Notes: generated from the sequence alone by a model not told the origin. A stretch of 53,111 bases of DNA from Sedimentisphaerales bacterium (GCA_016932835.1 JAFGCD010000147.1:1-53111); one strand, 5' to 3'. Positions 43,956-51,264 are shown, counted from the stretch's first letter. A program made the numbers and translations.

Positions 43956-44852
43956 CTATTTCAAATCGAACGATATTTCTTTTGTCTGATCGCCCCGCGA
44001 CAGTTGCATATTCAGACTGGGCTGGGACCTGGCCTTTTGAAACACCTGAAATGCCTTTTGGAGGCTCGTTAAATTCTGGCCGTTGACCGAACGAACAATG
44101 TCTCCATTCTTGAGCCCGATGGTTTCTGCCATCGGAATTTCTTCCAGACCTGTTATCTTCAGCCCTTCGACACGGTCGTTGACTACGTATGGCTCAATAG
44201 CCGCCTTGCTGAGTATCTCCTCGATGTACCCGATTCTCGATTTGGGAGCATCAGAACCGGCCGGTATTCTCGAAGCAGGCAGATAGGGCTTGGCGCTGGT
44301 GGCCTGCGAGACGTTTGTTCCAGACATGCAGGAGACATCCGCCAGGTTAGTCTCAGCAGTCTTGAGGGTCAGCACTTTTCTTCGTCCGTCGTGAAGCAGA
44401 ATGATCGCATTGGCTTGGATACTCAAGATTGAAGCACCGGCGACATTCTGACCGGATCGATATAGGTCAACATCCTTTGTTTTGGTGTTCTTGATTATCG
44501 CTCGTGATATCGCCGGATTTCCAAAAACAGTACCAACCAATTCAAAGCCGAGTTCCTGCCCTGCCGAGGGTAATACGCCAACATCCGAAGCAACGGCCGC
44601 AGGTGATTGCCCGGTAGTTCCGAATATATCCCTCTCAACTATAACCGAGAAATCATCTGTGGTTTCCCGGTTCTGCGCATTGGCATCGGGCATCGGCCCT
44701 GCTTCTGTGCCGCCGGCAGAGGAAGGGGCGAAAATTTCCACAGAATTATGCCTTGTCAGCAAAGTCTGGCCGCCGATATAGGCCAAAAGCAGAATAATCG
44801 CTAACTTACTAATAATCAAGACTTTACGAACGTTCAACTTAACGCCTTTCAT
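43956..44852 (-). CDS. gspC: Type II secretion protein C with PDZ domain
   Basis: 298 residues. One N-terminal membrane helix (LIISKLAIILLLAYIGGQTL), a homology region (FSVIVERDIFGTTG, ELVGTVFGNPAISRAIIKNT, VDLYRSGQNVAGASILSIQA) that contacts the secretin, and a C-terminal PDZ domain (IGLKNGDIVRSVNGQNL, MQLSRGDQTKEISFDL) thought to take part in cargo choice. It is the first gene of the operon. No clear promoter is seen in the 262 bases upstream, which hold no gene. Confidence 0.88.
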   Translation of the reverse strand: MKGVKLNVRKVLIISKLAIILLLAYIGGQTLLTRHNSVEIFAPSSAGGTEAGPMPDANAQNRETTDDFSVIVERDIFGTTGQSPAAVASDVGVLPSAGQELGFELVGTVFGNPAISRAIIKNTKTKDVDLYRSGQNVAGASILSIQANAIILLHDGRRKVLTLKTAETNLADVSCMSGTNVSQATSAKPYLPASRIPAGSDAPKSRIGYIEEILSKAAIEPYVVNDRVEGLKITGLEEIPMAETIGLKNGDIVRSVNGQNLTSLQKAFQVFQKARSQPSLNMQLSRGDQTKEISFDLK

Positions 44853-45114
44853 GGTAAGAATACACTTTCTTCACCTGAAAAATATCGTCCCGTTCCCCCC
44901 CGCACTTAACCAGCAAGGCCCTTTGAATCACCCGCGCAACAGGGCGTATTCGCAGCGAGCGCATTGCGACTGCTAAAACGGATACTTATAGGACGGCAGT
45001 GATGATTTGGACTGATAAACAGCCAATAAAATGTGCGTTACGGATATACCCTCCCATAATCCGACATCCGTACTTCAAAACAGGGCTCTCAACTGTGCCG
45101 GGGAGGCATTGCAG

Positions 45115-45879
45115 TTAGGCCTTCCTTCTGCCAAGAAAAGCCAATGAACCCAGAGCAAGCATCGCCAAAGTAGCCGGCTCCGGAATCGGCGATGCCGAGA
45201 TATGATAGACATCAGGATTGCTCGGATTGGCGGGAACGCCGTAAGGGCTTCCGTTCATTTCGCCGCCGATACAGATGCCGATGTCCGTGACATGATTGAG
45301 GTGCTGTATCGTTGGGTCGGTGAAATCCACAGTAAGCGTTGCACTGCTGAGACCGGGCAGCATGACCCAGCCATTCTCGTAGTAGTTGTCCGGCTCGCCG
45401 TAACCGCCGGTGGTGTAACCTGTATTTATGAACAGGTTCACCCACCAGATGTCATCATCGTCATTATGCAATGTTAATGAAAACGCATCATATCCGGACA
45501 GATCATTGTCTTTTTCAATATCCCCCGTTTTGGCAACGCCTGTCGAAGCCGCTATCAGATCAGCCGCAGCAGATCCCGAGAGGCCGGTGGCTCCGGAGGA
45601 GCCTGTCAGGTTGGCACTGATAGAGACATAAGCAAATTCACTCGGTCCATCATCGTCCTGAATACGCCCGCGATAACCCACTAATCCGGCCAGTGATTGC
45701 CCGTAGTCTAAAGCATCCGCGCTTGAGCCAACATAATCCAGACTGCTTATGGTTCCCGACGGATCCGAATACGTGTGCCACAACAACTCCAATGCGGATT
45801 CATTCAGCGTTAGAACCCCCGCCGGTGACACAGACGACATCAATGCGATTGCGATTGCTCCCTGCAATACTCTTTTCAT
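45115..45879 (-). CDS. PEP-CTERM protein, paralogue of the protein at 47456
   Basis: 254 residues. Signal peptide MKRVLQGAIAIALMSSVSPA; a PEP-CTERM end IPEPATLAMLALGSLAFLGR with basic RRKA. The body (LTLNESALELLWHTYSDPSG, SLDYVGSSADALDYGQSLAG, NDDDDIWWVNLFINTGYTTG, DPTIQHLNHVTDIGICIGG) is clearly homologous along its whole length to the plus-strand protein at 47456, which carries a different anchor. The fold is probably an all-beta sugar-binding-like domain, but no known family is recognised. ATG 45879 has AAGGAGG upstream. It lies directly upstream of gspC on the same strand but ends 262 bases before it. Confidence 0.85.
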   Translation of the reverse strand: MKRVLQGAIAIALMSSVSPAGVLTLNESALELLWHTYSDPSGTISSLDYVGSSADALDYGQSLAGLVGYRGRIQDDDGPSEFAYVSISANLTGSSGATGLSGSAAADLIAASTGVAKTGDIEKDNDLSGYDAFSLTLHNDDDDIWWVNLFINTGYTTGGYGEPDNYYENGWVMLPGLSSATLTVDFTDPTIQHLNHVTDIGICIGGEMNGSPYGVPANPSNPDVYHISASPIPEPATLAMLALGSLAFLGRRKA

Positions 45880-46395
45880 TATATTCCTCCTTGAAATCAC
45901 CCCACCCTACAGACGGGACTCAATAAACCTTGCCCAGTTTTTCCATTCACCCCTAACCTCACGTCGTACCGAAAACGAACTTGCACATACTACTATGTTT
46001 ACCTTAGGCAAGGCAATAGTATTTGGTATTTTTTTGCAGGTCAACATGATCGCACGTTTTCCGGACGCCCGGCGAATCCTCAGTCTCAATGTCAAGTCTG
46101 CCTGCAATTCAAAAAGAAAAAAAAGCCAACATGGGAAATAATGCAGGTAAGACACCGGCAGCACCCCCTATCGCTCTGTACTGCTTATGTGTCACAATTA
46201 CGATTTCCACCCCCTATTCTCACGTTTCTACAGACAATAGCGTGCCCAAGGCCAACTTTTTGCCTTATATGAGCTACCCCGTTTGGCATAGTGCGCCATC
46301 CACGCCGGTTTCTATACGCTATTCTCGGACGGTCCCAAAACAACACGATCTGATAGCATTTTTTCTGTTTTTTTTCGGAATTTGCGAATTTCCGC
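45880..46395. other. Gene-free divergent intergenic region
   Basis: About 515 bases between two divergent genes with no supported coding sequence. It is AT-richer than its surroundings and has several T runs. It must hold the promoter of the minus-strand PEP-CTERM gene, but I cannot choose one with confidence. Confidence 0.4.
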
Positions 46396-46425
46396 TTGAC
46401 GTTCAGGCAATTTCCTCGGTATATT
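46396..46425 (+). promoter_or_regulatory. Probable promoter of the 46531 gene
   Basis: TTGACG (46396-46401), an 18-base spacer and TATATT (46420-46425). Transcription would begin at about 46432, just before the structured leader. Confidence 0.55.
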
Positions 46426-46440
46426 CACACCGCCATGTGA

Positions 46441-46530
46441 CTCCGAAAGGAGGAGGCCATCTTCGGTAACCCCGTGGGAGGGTGGCCATTGCAGCTTGCT
46501 TAAGGATAGTTTTGCTCCGTAAGGAGACGG
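46441..46530 (+). promoter_or_regulatory. Structured leader able to sequester its ribosome-binding site
   Basis: Three stems are visible by eye. First, CTCC-GAAA-GGAG (46441-46452). Second, a seven-pair stem GGCCATC / GGTGGCC (46455-46461 with 46481-46487) enclosing a loop with CCC/GGG pairing. Third, CTCC-GTAA-GGAG (46515-46526), whose right arm is the ribosome-binding site of the ATG at 46531. The first and third hairpins have identical arms and GNRA loops, so the arms can exchange partners. This looks like a riboswitch or other translational switch. No known class matches. Confidence 0.5.
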
Positions 46531-47367
46531 ATGATGCCTGCAAAGGCCGAATGCAGACTTTTGACGCTGGCGCTGTCACTTGCTCTGGTGACAACAGCCA
46601 ATGCCGCGCCTTCTCTTGGCGAGCGTGATGTGCCGCTTGTCGCGAACGCATGGTTCCCCAATATAAATAGCTCCACGGTTTTTGTCTCCACATCCGATGA
46701 TGTCGGCAACAGCGAATTATCACGTATCGGCAAAGAGTTGTTCCAGCCCCCTTCCGACTCGGCGGTTTCACATTCCGCTCCGGCAGCCAACAGGTCGCTG
46801 CCCGGTGTTCCGGCGGCAGTATTTATGGTTTTGACAGGGTTTGTCTGTGTCTCCTTTGTTAATGACCGAAGAATATGGCTCGCCGGCTTTGCAGGGCTGC
46901 TCTGGCTCGGACATACCGGTCTGCTGGCGATCCCCGAAGTCGTCTTCCATATAGCCGACAAGGGACACTTCAAAACCCAGCACGGAAACAGTAAAACCAT
47001 CGGCCGACACCACAGCAGAACCGGATATCGTCTGCGAAGCCATATCGAGGGGACACATTACATGGGCCTGCTCCGCCATCTGGCGGGAATACCAACTCTT
47101 GTGTCGTCATCAATGCCGATGACGTCACTACTCCAGCTATCGGCCCGTCCAGGCAACTTGTTCGACCTAAACTCAAGTGTACGGTGTACGCACTCGAAAG
47201 TGTCGAATGTTGCGCTGTTGGCATTATCATCAAGCACTGTCGATTTGACCGTATGCTCGGCCCGCGCAGCCGAGCAGTCTTCGTATTTTTCACCAGGATT
47301 TATCTTCCCCAGTTTAGCTCGCGGTCCCCCGACGGCTGCCTGGAAAGATTTGTTTACTCCTCTATGA
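46531..47367 (+). CDS. Exported membrane protein with a mid-protein sorting-signal-like segment
   Basis: 278 residues. The signal peptide is MMPAKAECRLLTLALSLALV and onward, cleaved near ANAAP. A 65-residue linker follows, then LPGVPAAVFMVLTGFVCVSF ending in NDRR, a proline-hydrophobic-arginine pattern like the IPAPGA anchors of its neighbours but internal. A second helix (IWLAGFAGLLWLGHTGLLA) comes next. The C-terminal half has conserved-looking blocks RSHIEGTHYMGLLRHLAGIP and SSYFSPGFIFPSLARGPP. I associate these with a planctomycete-specific family of unknown function, from memory only. It sits among PEP-CTERM-type genes, behind a structured leader, and ends on a terminator. A role in surface sorting is a guess. 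Confidence 0.65.
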   Translation: MMPAKAECRLLTLALSLALVTTANAAPSLGERDVPLVANAWFPNINSSTVFVSTSDDVGNSELSRIGKELFQPPSDSAVSHSAPAANRSLPGVPAAVFMVLTGFVCVSFVNDRRIWLAGFAGLLWLGHTGLLAIPEVVFHIADKGHFKTQHGNSKTIGRHHSRTGYRLRSHIEGTHYMGLLRHLAGIPTLVSSSMPMTSLLQLSARPGNLFDLNSSVRCTHSKVSNVALLALSSSTVDLTVCSARAAEQSSYFSPGFIFPSLARGPPTAAWKDLFTPL

Positions 47368-47392
47368 GGGCCTGTGCGCGCAGGGCCCTTTT
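47368..47392 (+). terminator. Rho-independent terminator next to the stop codon
   Basis: GGGCCTG (47368-47374) pairs with CA-G-GGCCC (47381-47388, one bulged G), followed by TTTT. It starts on the base after the stop codon at 47365-47367. Confidence 0.6.
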
Positions 47393-47455
47393 GAGACAGG
47401 AGGTTGATGTGGTTGTTTTAGTTTTTACGGATAAAGACTTTTGAGGAGTCATAAA

Positions 47456-48220
47456 ATGAAAAGGTTAGTTTTTGCAAGCATGGTCGTCGCGTTGATGGCA
47501 TCAGTGTCATTGGCGGGACCGACCCTTACGCTCAACAAGGCCGCCCTGTCTTTGTTGTGGCACACGTATTCGAATCCCACAGGGACTTCAAGCAGCCTCG
47601 ATTATGTAGGCTCGGACACAGGCGCTTTGGCCTATGGCCAGAGTATGGCCGGAGTAGTAGGCTATCGAGGCGTTCTGCAGGATGACGGCGGAGCAGATCC
47701 GTTTGCTCAGATTCAGGTCAGCGCCAATTTCTGGGGCGCCTCCGGAGCCACCGGCTTGACCGGTGCGACCACTGCCGATGTCATAGCGGCGGCGTCAGGC
47801 GTTGCCAAGACAGGGAATATCGAAGTGGATAACGACTTGACCGGATATGACGCCCTGTCAGTAGTTCTGTGCAATGACAATGACGACATCTGGTGGGTCA
47901 ACCTGTCGATAAACACCGGCTACACGACCGGCGGTTACACTGAGTCGGACAACTACTACGAGAACGGCTGGACGGCATTGAATGCCGGGCAGTGTGTCAC
48001 TCTCACCATCGACCTTACCGACCCGACAATTCAGAACCTGAATCACGTCACCAACCTCGGCATTAATATCGGCGCCAATCTGACCAACGTCGGCGGCAAT
48101 CCGAGCAACCCCGATATTTTCCACATCTCGGGTGCTCCGATTCCGGCGCCTGGTGCGATTCTACTGGGCAGTCTTGGTGCAGGCCTTGTCGGCTGGCTGA
48201 GAAGGCGTAGAAGCCTTTAA
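47456..48220 (+). CDS. Exported protein with IPAPGA-type C-terminal anchor, paralogue of 45115
   Basis: 254 residues. Signal peptide MKRLVFASMVVALMASVSLA. The body repeats its paralogue's landmarks (LTLNKAALSLLWHTYSNPTG, SLDYVGSDTGALAYGQSMAG, NDNDDIWWVNLSINTGYTTG, DPTIQNLNHVTNLGINIGAN). The C-terminus is IPAPGAILLGSLGAGLVGWL with RRRRSL, a PEP-CTERM-like tripartite signal in which Glu is replaced by Ala. Such variants are common in planctomycetes and are assumed to be exosortase substrates, possibly of a distinct enzyme. ATG 47456 has GAGGAG upstream. It starts a run of four genes with this anchor. Confidence 0.85.
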   Translation: MKRLVFASMVVALMASVSLAGPTLTLNKAALSLLWHTYSNPTGTSSSLDYVGSDTGALAYGQSMAGVVGYRGVLQDDGGADPFAQIQVSANFWGASGATGLTGATTADVIAAASGVAKTGNIEVDNDLTGYDALSVVLCNDNDDIWWVNLSINTGYTTGGYTESDNYYENGWTALNAGQCVTLTIDLTDPTIQNLNHVTNLGINIGANLTNVGGNPSNPDIFHISGAPIPAPGAILLGSLGAGLVGWLRRRRSL

Positions 48221-48319
48221 GGGTGTAATGGAAAGGGAACATTTGCCGCAGCAAGGGCATTGATGACTCGCCCTTGAGTACGGCAATAAAAAAAGGAATT
48301 TAATTGGAGGAATAGAACA

Positions 48320-49486
48320 ATGAAAAAACTCATTGTTTTGGTATTAACGATTGGTTTGCTAAGCACGGCGGCGCCGGCGGCTATTACGGGCTCACTCAGC
48401 CCGGACAGCATCTTTGGCGTACATAACCTGGGCGAAACCAAAAGCTATACGCTCGATTACTCGGTTGATATCACCGACACCGGGGCGGGGACAACGGAAG
48501 TACTGTTCCTGACGGATACGACCGGCAGTATGTACAGCTACATCAGCGGTATCCAAACTGCTTTCAACAACATTCAAAGTCGTATCGCGAGCGACGTCGG
48601 AGCGGGTGTATCGTATGCTGTCGCAGACTACAAAGATTACTACGACGGCGGGGCATACTCCGCATACGGTATCAATCTTCGTCAGGCATTCACCACAAGT
48701 TCCTCGGCTGTGCAAACAGCCATCAACGGCATGTCTGCCGGTGGTGGATACGACACGCCAGAGGAACAGATGAAGTCTTTGACGCAAGTTGCCAATTATT
48801 GGACGGACTCGACCACTGCCGGTCTGGACTTTGGCGGGACCAGTGCCGCCCAGAAGATCATTATCTGGGCAGGCGATGCGGTCGGTCATGCCGGGCCTTC
48901 GGACTACGAGTCGTATGATATGGCGGGCTCGACCGGGTGGTATCCCTCGCTGGCAAACACGATAAGCGCACTGAACAGCAGAGGCATCCTGACGTTCGCC
49001 CTTAACACGACGACGGCGGGTTATGGAATTGACGGCGTCCGTTCGGTAGACGAAAGCCGGAATCAGGCAAGCGCCATCACTGCCGCCGGCGGCGGGACAT
49101 TGTTCAATAGTGTCGGCTCGGGAAGCACGTCGATTGAAGATACGATCGTCGCAGCGATTACGGGCGGCGTCGAGACGCTGACCAATATCACCGTTGCGAT
49201 CGAAGCCCCTGGCGCCGATGCTCCGTTTACATGGAGCCCGGCGAGCCAGACCCGGACGGGTACCTGGCACGAAGAGGACAGCCCTGTAACAGGCAGTTTC
49301 ACCTTCAGTGCTACGGCGCCTATAGTCAACGGCACAGCCACATTTGATATGGTGCTGTACGGCAACGGCGGCGAGTTGGATCGTACAACCGTTACGCTGA
49401 CTACGATTCCGGCGCCCGGTGCGATCCTGCTGGGCAGCCTTGGTGCAGGCCTTGTCGGCTGGCTTAGAAGAAGAAAATCTCTGTAA
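48320..49486 (+). CDS. Surface VWA-domain protein with IPAPGA anchor
   Basis: 388 residues. Signal peptide MKKLIVLVLTIGLLSTAAPA. The von Willebrand A / integrin-like domain starts at about residue 60 with a DxTxS metal site (VLFLTDTTGSMYSYI, D66-T68-S70). It continues with VSYAVADYKDYYDGG, GGGYDTPEEQMKSLTQV, KIIIWAGDAVGHAG and GILTFALNTTT. A beta domain (VAIEAPGADAPFTWSPASQT) leads to the anchor IPAPGAILLGSLGAGLVGWL with RRRKSL. VWA domains with intact metal sites usually bind protein or glycan ligands, so this is a likely adhesin. ATG 48320 has GGAGG upstream. A small hairpin (CAAGGGC/GCCCTTG) lies in the 99-base gap before it. Confidence 0.9.
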   Translation: MKKLIVLVLTIGLLSTAAPAAITGSLSPDSIFGVHNLGETKSYTLDYSVDITDTGAGTTEVLFLTDTTGSMYSYISGIQTAFNNIQSRIASDVGAGVSYAVADYKDYYDGGAYSAYGINLRQAFTTSSSAVQTAINGMSAGGGYDTPEEQMKSLTQVANYWTDSTTAGLDFGGTSAAQKIIIWAGDAVGHAGPSDYESYDMAGSTGWYPSLANTISALNSRGILTFALNTTTAGYGIDGVRSVDESRNQASAITAAGGGTLFNSVGSGSTSIEDTIVAAITGGVETLTNITVAIEAPGADAPFTWSPASQTRTGTWHEEDSPVTGSFTFSATAPIVNGTATFDMVLYGNGGELDRTTVTLTTIPAPGAILLGSLGAGLVGWLRRRKSL

Positions 49487-49510
49487 AGAGATTGATTACA
49501 AAGGATTGGT

Positions 49511-49583
49511 TAGTCATTAGATGACTACAGCACAGGGTAAGTGGAAAGAATGTCACAAGGAGGTGGCATCTTTCTACTCCCTG
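49511..49583 (+). promoter_or_regulatory. Two strong leader hairpins before the 49607 gene
   Basis: TAGTCAT-TAG-ATGACTA (49511-49527) is perfect. A longer hairpin spans 49533-49583: an outer stem CAGGG/CCCTG and an inner stem of 15 pairs between GTGGAAAGAATGTCAC (49541-49556, one bulged A) and GTGGCATCTTTCTAC (49563-49577), with apical loop AAGGAG. No T run follows, so it is unlikely to be a simple terminator of the VWA gene. The true ribosome-binding site (AAGGAG near 49593-49598) repeats the loop sequence. Confidence 0.6.
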
Positions 49584-49606
49584 GGCTTTCCTGAAGGAGC
49601 AGGTAT

Positions 49607-50434
49607 ATGAAGAGAGTCTGTGTGTCACTGCTGGCTGTTTCAGCTATTCTAACAATTTTCATTCAGACAGCGACGGCTGTGCCTACGTTTCAAGCCTATA
49701 TCAAAGGCGGCACGGCCGATACGATCGGCGAAGACGAAGAGACCTGGTTTACAACGGACAGCAGCTTTGATTTGATTATCGTAGGCGGTTTCAATCTTGG
49801 CGGATCGAAAGAGACCGTCAAGCTTAAACAAGTAACACTGGTGGTATCCGTGCCGGAAGGCGAATCAGGAACGCTGTCAATCACCGGCGGAGACGTCGGC
49901 GCGGCGCTTCTGTTCGACAGGACATCGGTTCCTGCGACACCATATTACAATCCGAATGCCGACGCTGATATCGACATACTGACTGATGAGCCGGGCAACA
50001 CCGCGGGCTATGACGGATACGCGACAAAGTCGTTTCTGCCTGAGGGCAAAAATGACAAGGACGTCGTAACCAGTAATCATTATCCTTTCCAGAATGACAT
50101 ATCCGATTTCCTGATCTATGGGGTGGGCGATTTCGACAATGTCGGTCCGGTTAATAATTACAACGCCGCAGGCGGAGGCAGCATAACTCTCGGCGACGGC
50201 TACGGTGAAGAAAAGGTATTTTCGGTTTCTATTGGTGGATTCACCTGGGCACACATTGATGTTTATGGCTATGACGTCTATGACGACGGAACAGTGGAGA
50301 TGATCGGCACTTGGGATATCGCTCCGGGCTCACACGACTCGACATATTACAGAATACCGGCCCCCGGCGCTATCCTGCTGGGCGGTTTCGGATTAGGGAT
50401 GGTTGGCTGGCTGCTAAGAAGGAGACAGCTATAA
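49607..50434 (+). CDS. Exported protein with IPAPGA anchor, choice-of-anchor N-like
   Basis: 275 residues. Signal peptide MKRVCVSLLAVSAILTIFIQ and onward, ending near ATA. The mature start PTFQAYIKGGTADTIGEDEE then TWFTTDSSFDLIIVG, and the late motifs TWAHIDVYGYD and APGSHDSTY, resemble the family named choice-of-anchor N, whose members carry various sorting signals; this is recognition from memory. The anchor is IPAPGAILLGGFGLGMVGWL with LRRRQL. Function unknown, probably a cell-surface or matrix protein. ATG 49607 has AAGGAG upstream. Confidence 0.8.
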   Translation: MKRVCVSLLAVSAILTIFIQTATAVPTFQAYIKGGTADTIGEDEETWFTTDSSFDLIIVGGFNLGGSKETVKLKQVTLVVSVPEGESGTLSITGGDVGAALLFDRTSVPATPYYNPNADADIDILTDEPGNTAGYDGYATKSFLPEGKNDKDVVTSNHYPFQNDISDFLIYGVGDFDNVGPVNNYNAAGGGSITLGDGYGEEKVFSVSIGGFTWAHIDVYGYDVYDDGTVEMIGTWDIAPGSHDSTYYRIPAPGAILLGGFGLGMVGWLLRRRQL

Positions 50435-50446
50435 TACAGTATTATA
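50430..50446. repeat. 17-bp palindrome over the stop codon
   Basis: TATAATAC-A-GTATTATA is a perfect 8+1+8 palindrome overlapping the TAA stop at 50432-50434. It could be an operator for the gene at 50542 or part of a weak transcript end. Confidence 0.5.
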
Positions 50447-50541
50447 AAGTAACCACAGGCGACGGCTGTAAATCTCGTTGTTGCACGGGATGCTTTTGAG
50501 ACGGGGAGTATTCAAGGGATTGATGAAGAAAAGGAAATGCA

Positions 50542-51234
50542 ATGGAGGCAAACCAGAATTTCACCATCAAAGCAGTATTTGTACTTATTGTGTGTGGATT
50601 CGTCGCGGCTCCCGGTTTCGCCGTGATGACGCTGAAGATGTCTGACAGTTACGGAACGACCGGTGGCGGTGAATTCCTAATGGGGCCGACGAATACGTGG
50701 CCATTCACGCCCACGAGCCTGGGAGAAACAGCCGGTAAGTTCGAGAGTTTTTGCCTTGAGAAGGCCGAGTATATCAATTTCAGCAGCACGTTTTATGCGG
50801 TTGTCAATACCGGAGCGGTAAACGGCGGTCCCGGAGCGGGCGGATTCGATCCTCTCGATCCCAAAACGGCTTATCTGTACGATAAGTTTGTCACCGGTAA
50901 GCTGACCGACTATGTTTATGACACCAGCGGCGGAACTTCAGCACGCATCGCTTCGGCAAACGCCTTGCAACATGTAATATGGTATATCGAGGGAGAAGAG
51001 GCCAAGAGCTGGGCCGACGGCGATACCTCTCTCAAAGACAAGTTTTACCAGGACGCCGTAAAGAACAATACGGGGGATATTGGCAATGTTCGGGTCTTAA
51101 ACTTATACGGTGACATTGATCTGACTTGGGAAAAGCAGGACCAGTTGGTCAGAATCCCGGCTCCCGGCGCTATCCTGCTGGGCAGTATCGGTGCGGGACT
51201 TGTTGGGTGGCTGCGGAGACGCAGAACACTATAG
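50542..51234 (+). CDS. Exported IPAPGA-anchored protein with a possible thioester-forming domain
   Basis: 230 residues. Signal peptide around residues 8-27 (TIKAVFVLIVCGFVAAPGFA). The core has FESFCLEKAEYINF (Cys71), then KTAYLYDKFVTGKLTDYVYD, then SANALQHVIWYIEGEEA (Gln143). A Cys in an FCLE-type strand and a Gln in an LQ-x-x-IW helix are the two residues that link in Gram-positive thioester adhesin domains, and many PEP-CTERM proteins share this wording. Covalent host or matrix binding is therefore possible but unproven. The anchor is IPAPGAILLGSIGAGLVGWL with RRRRTL. ATG 50542 has AAAAGGAAA upstream. A terminator follows. Confidence 0.85.
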   Translation: MEANQNFTIKAVFVLIVCGFVAAPGFAVMTLKMSDSYGTTGGGEFLMGPTNTWPFTPTSLGETAGKFESFCLEKAEYINFSSTFYAVVNTGAVNGGPGAGGFDPLDPKTAYLYDKFVTGKLTDYVYDTSGGTSARIASANALQHVIWYIEGEEAKSWADGDTSLKDKFYQDAVKNNTGDIGNVRVLNLYGDIDLTWEKQDQLVRIPAPGAILLGSIGAGLVGWLRRRRTL

Positions 51235-51264
51235 TATAGAAAATGGTAGAAGTGCATATTCTGC

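Noticed and set aside
46455-46500. The reverse strand has CGGGGTTACCGA, like the 3' end of a c-di-GMP-I riboswitch.
   Set aside because: The matching 5' half is not found on that strand, and the nearest minus-strand gene starts some 560 bases away; the plus-strand fold fits its own gene better.
49533-49583. The large hairpin read as the VWA gene's terminator.
   Set aside because: No T run follows the stem on either strand.
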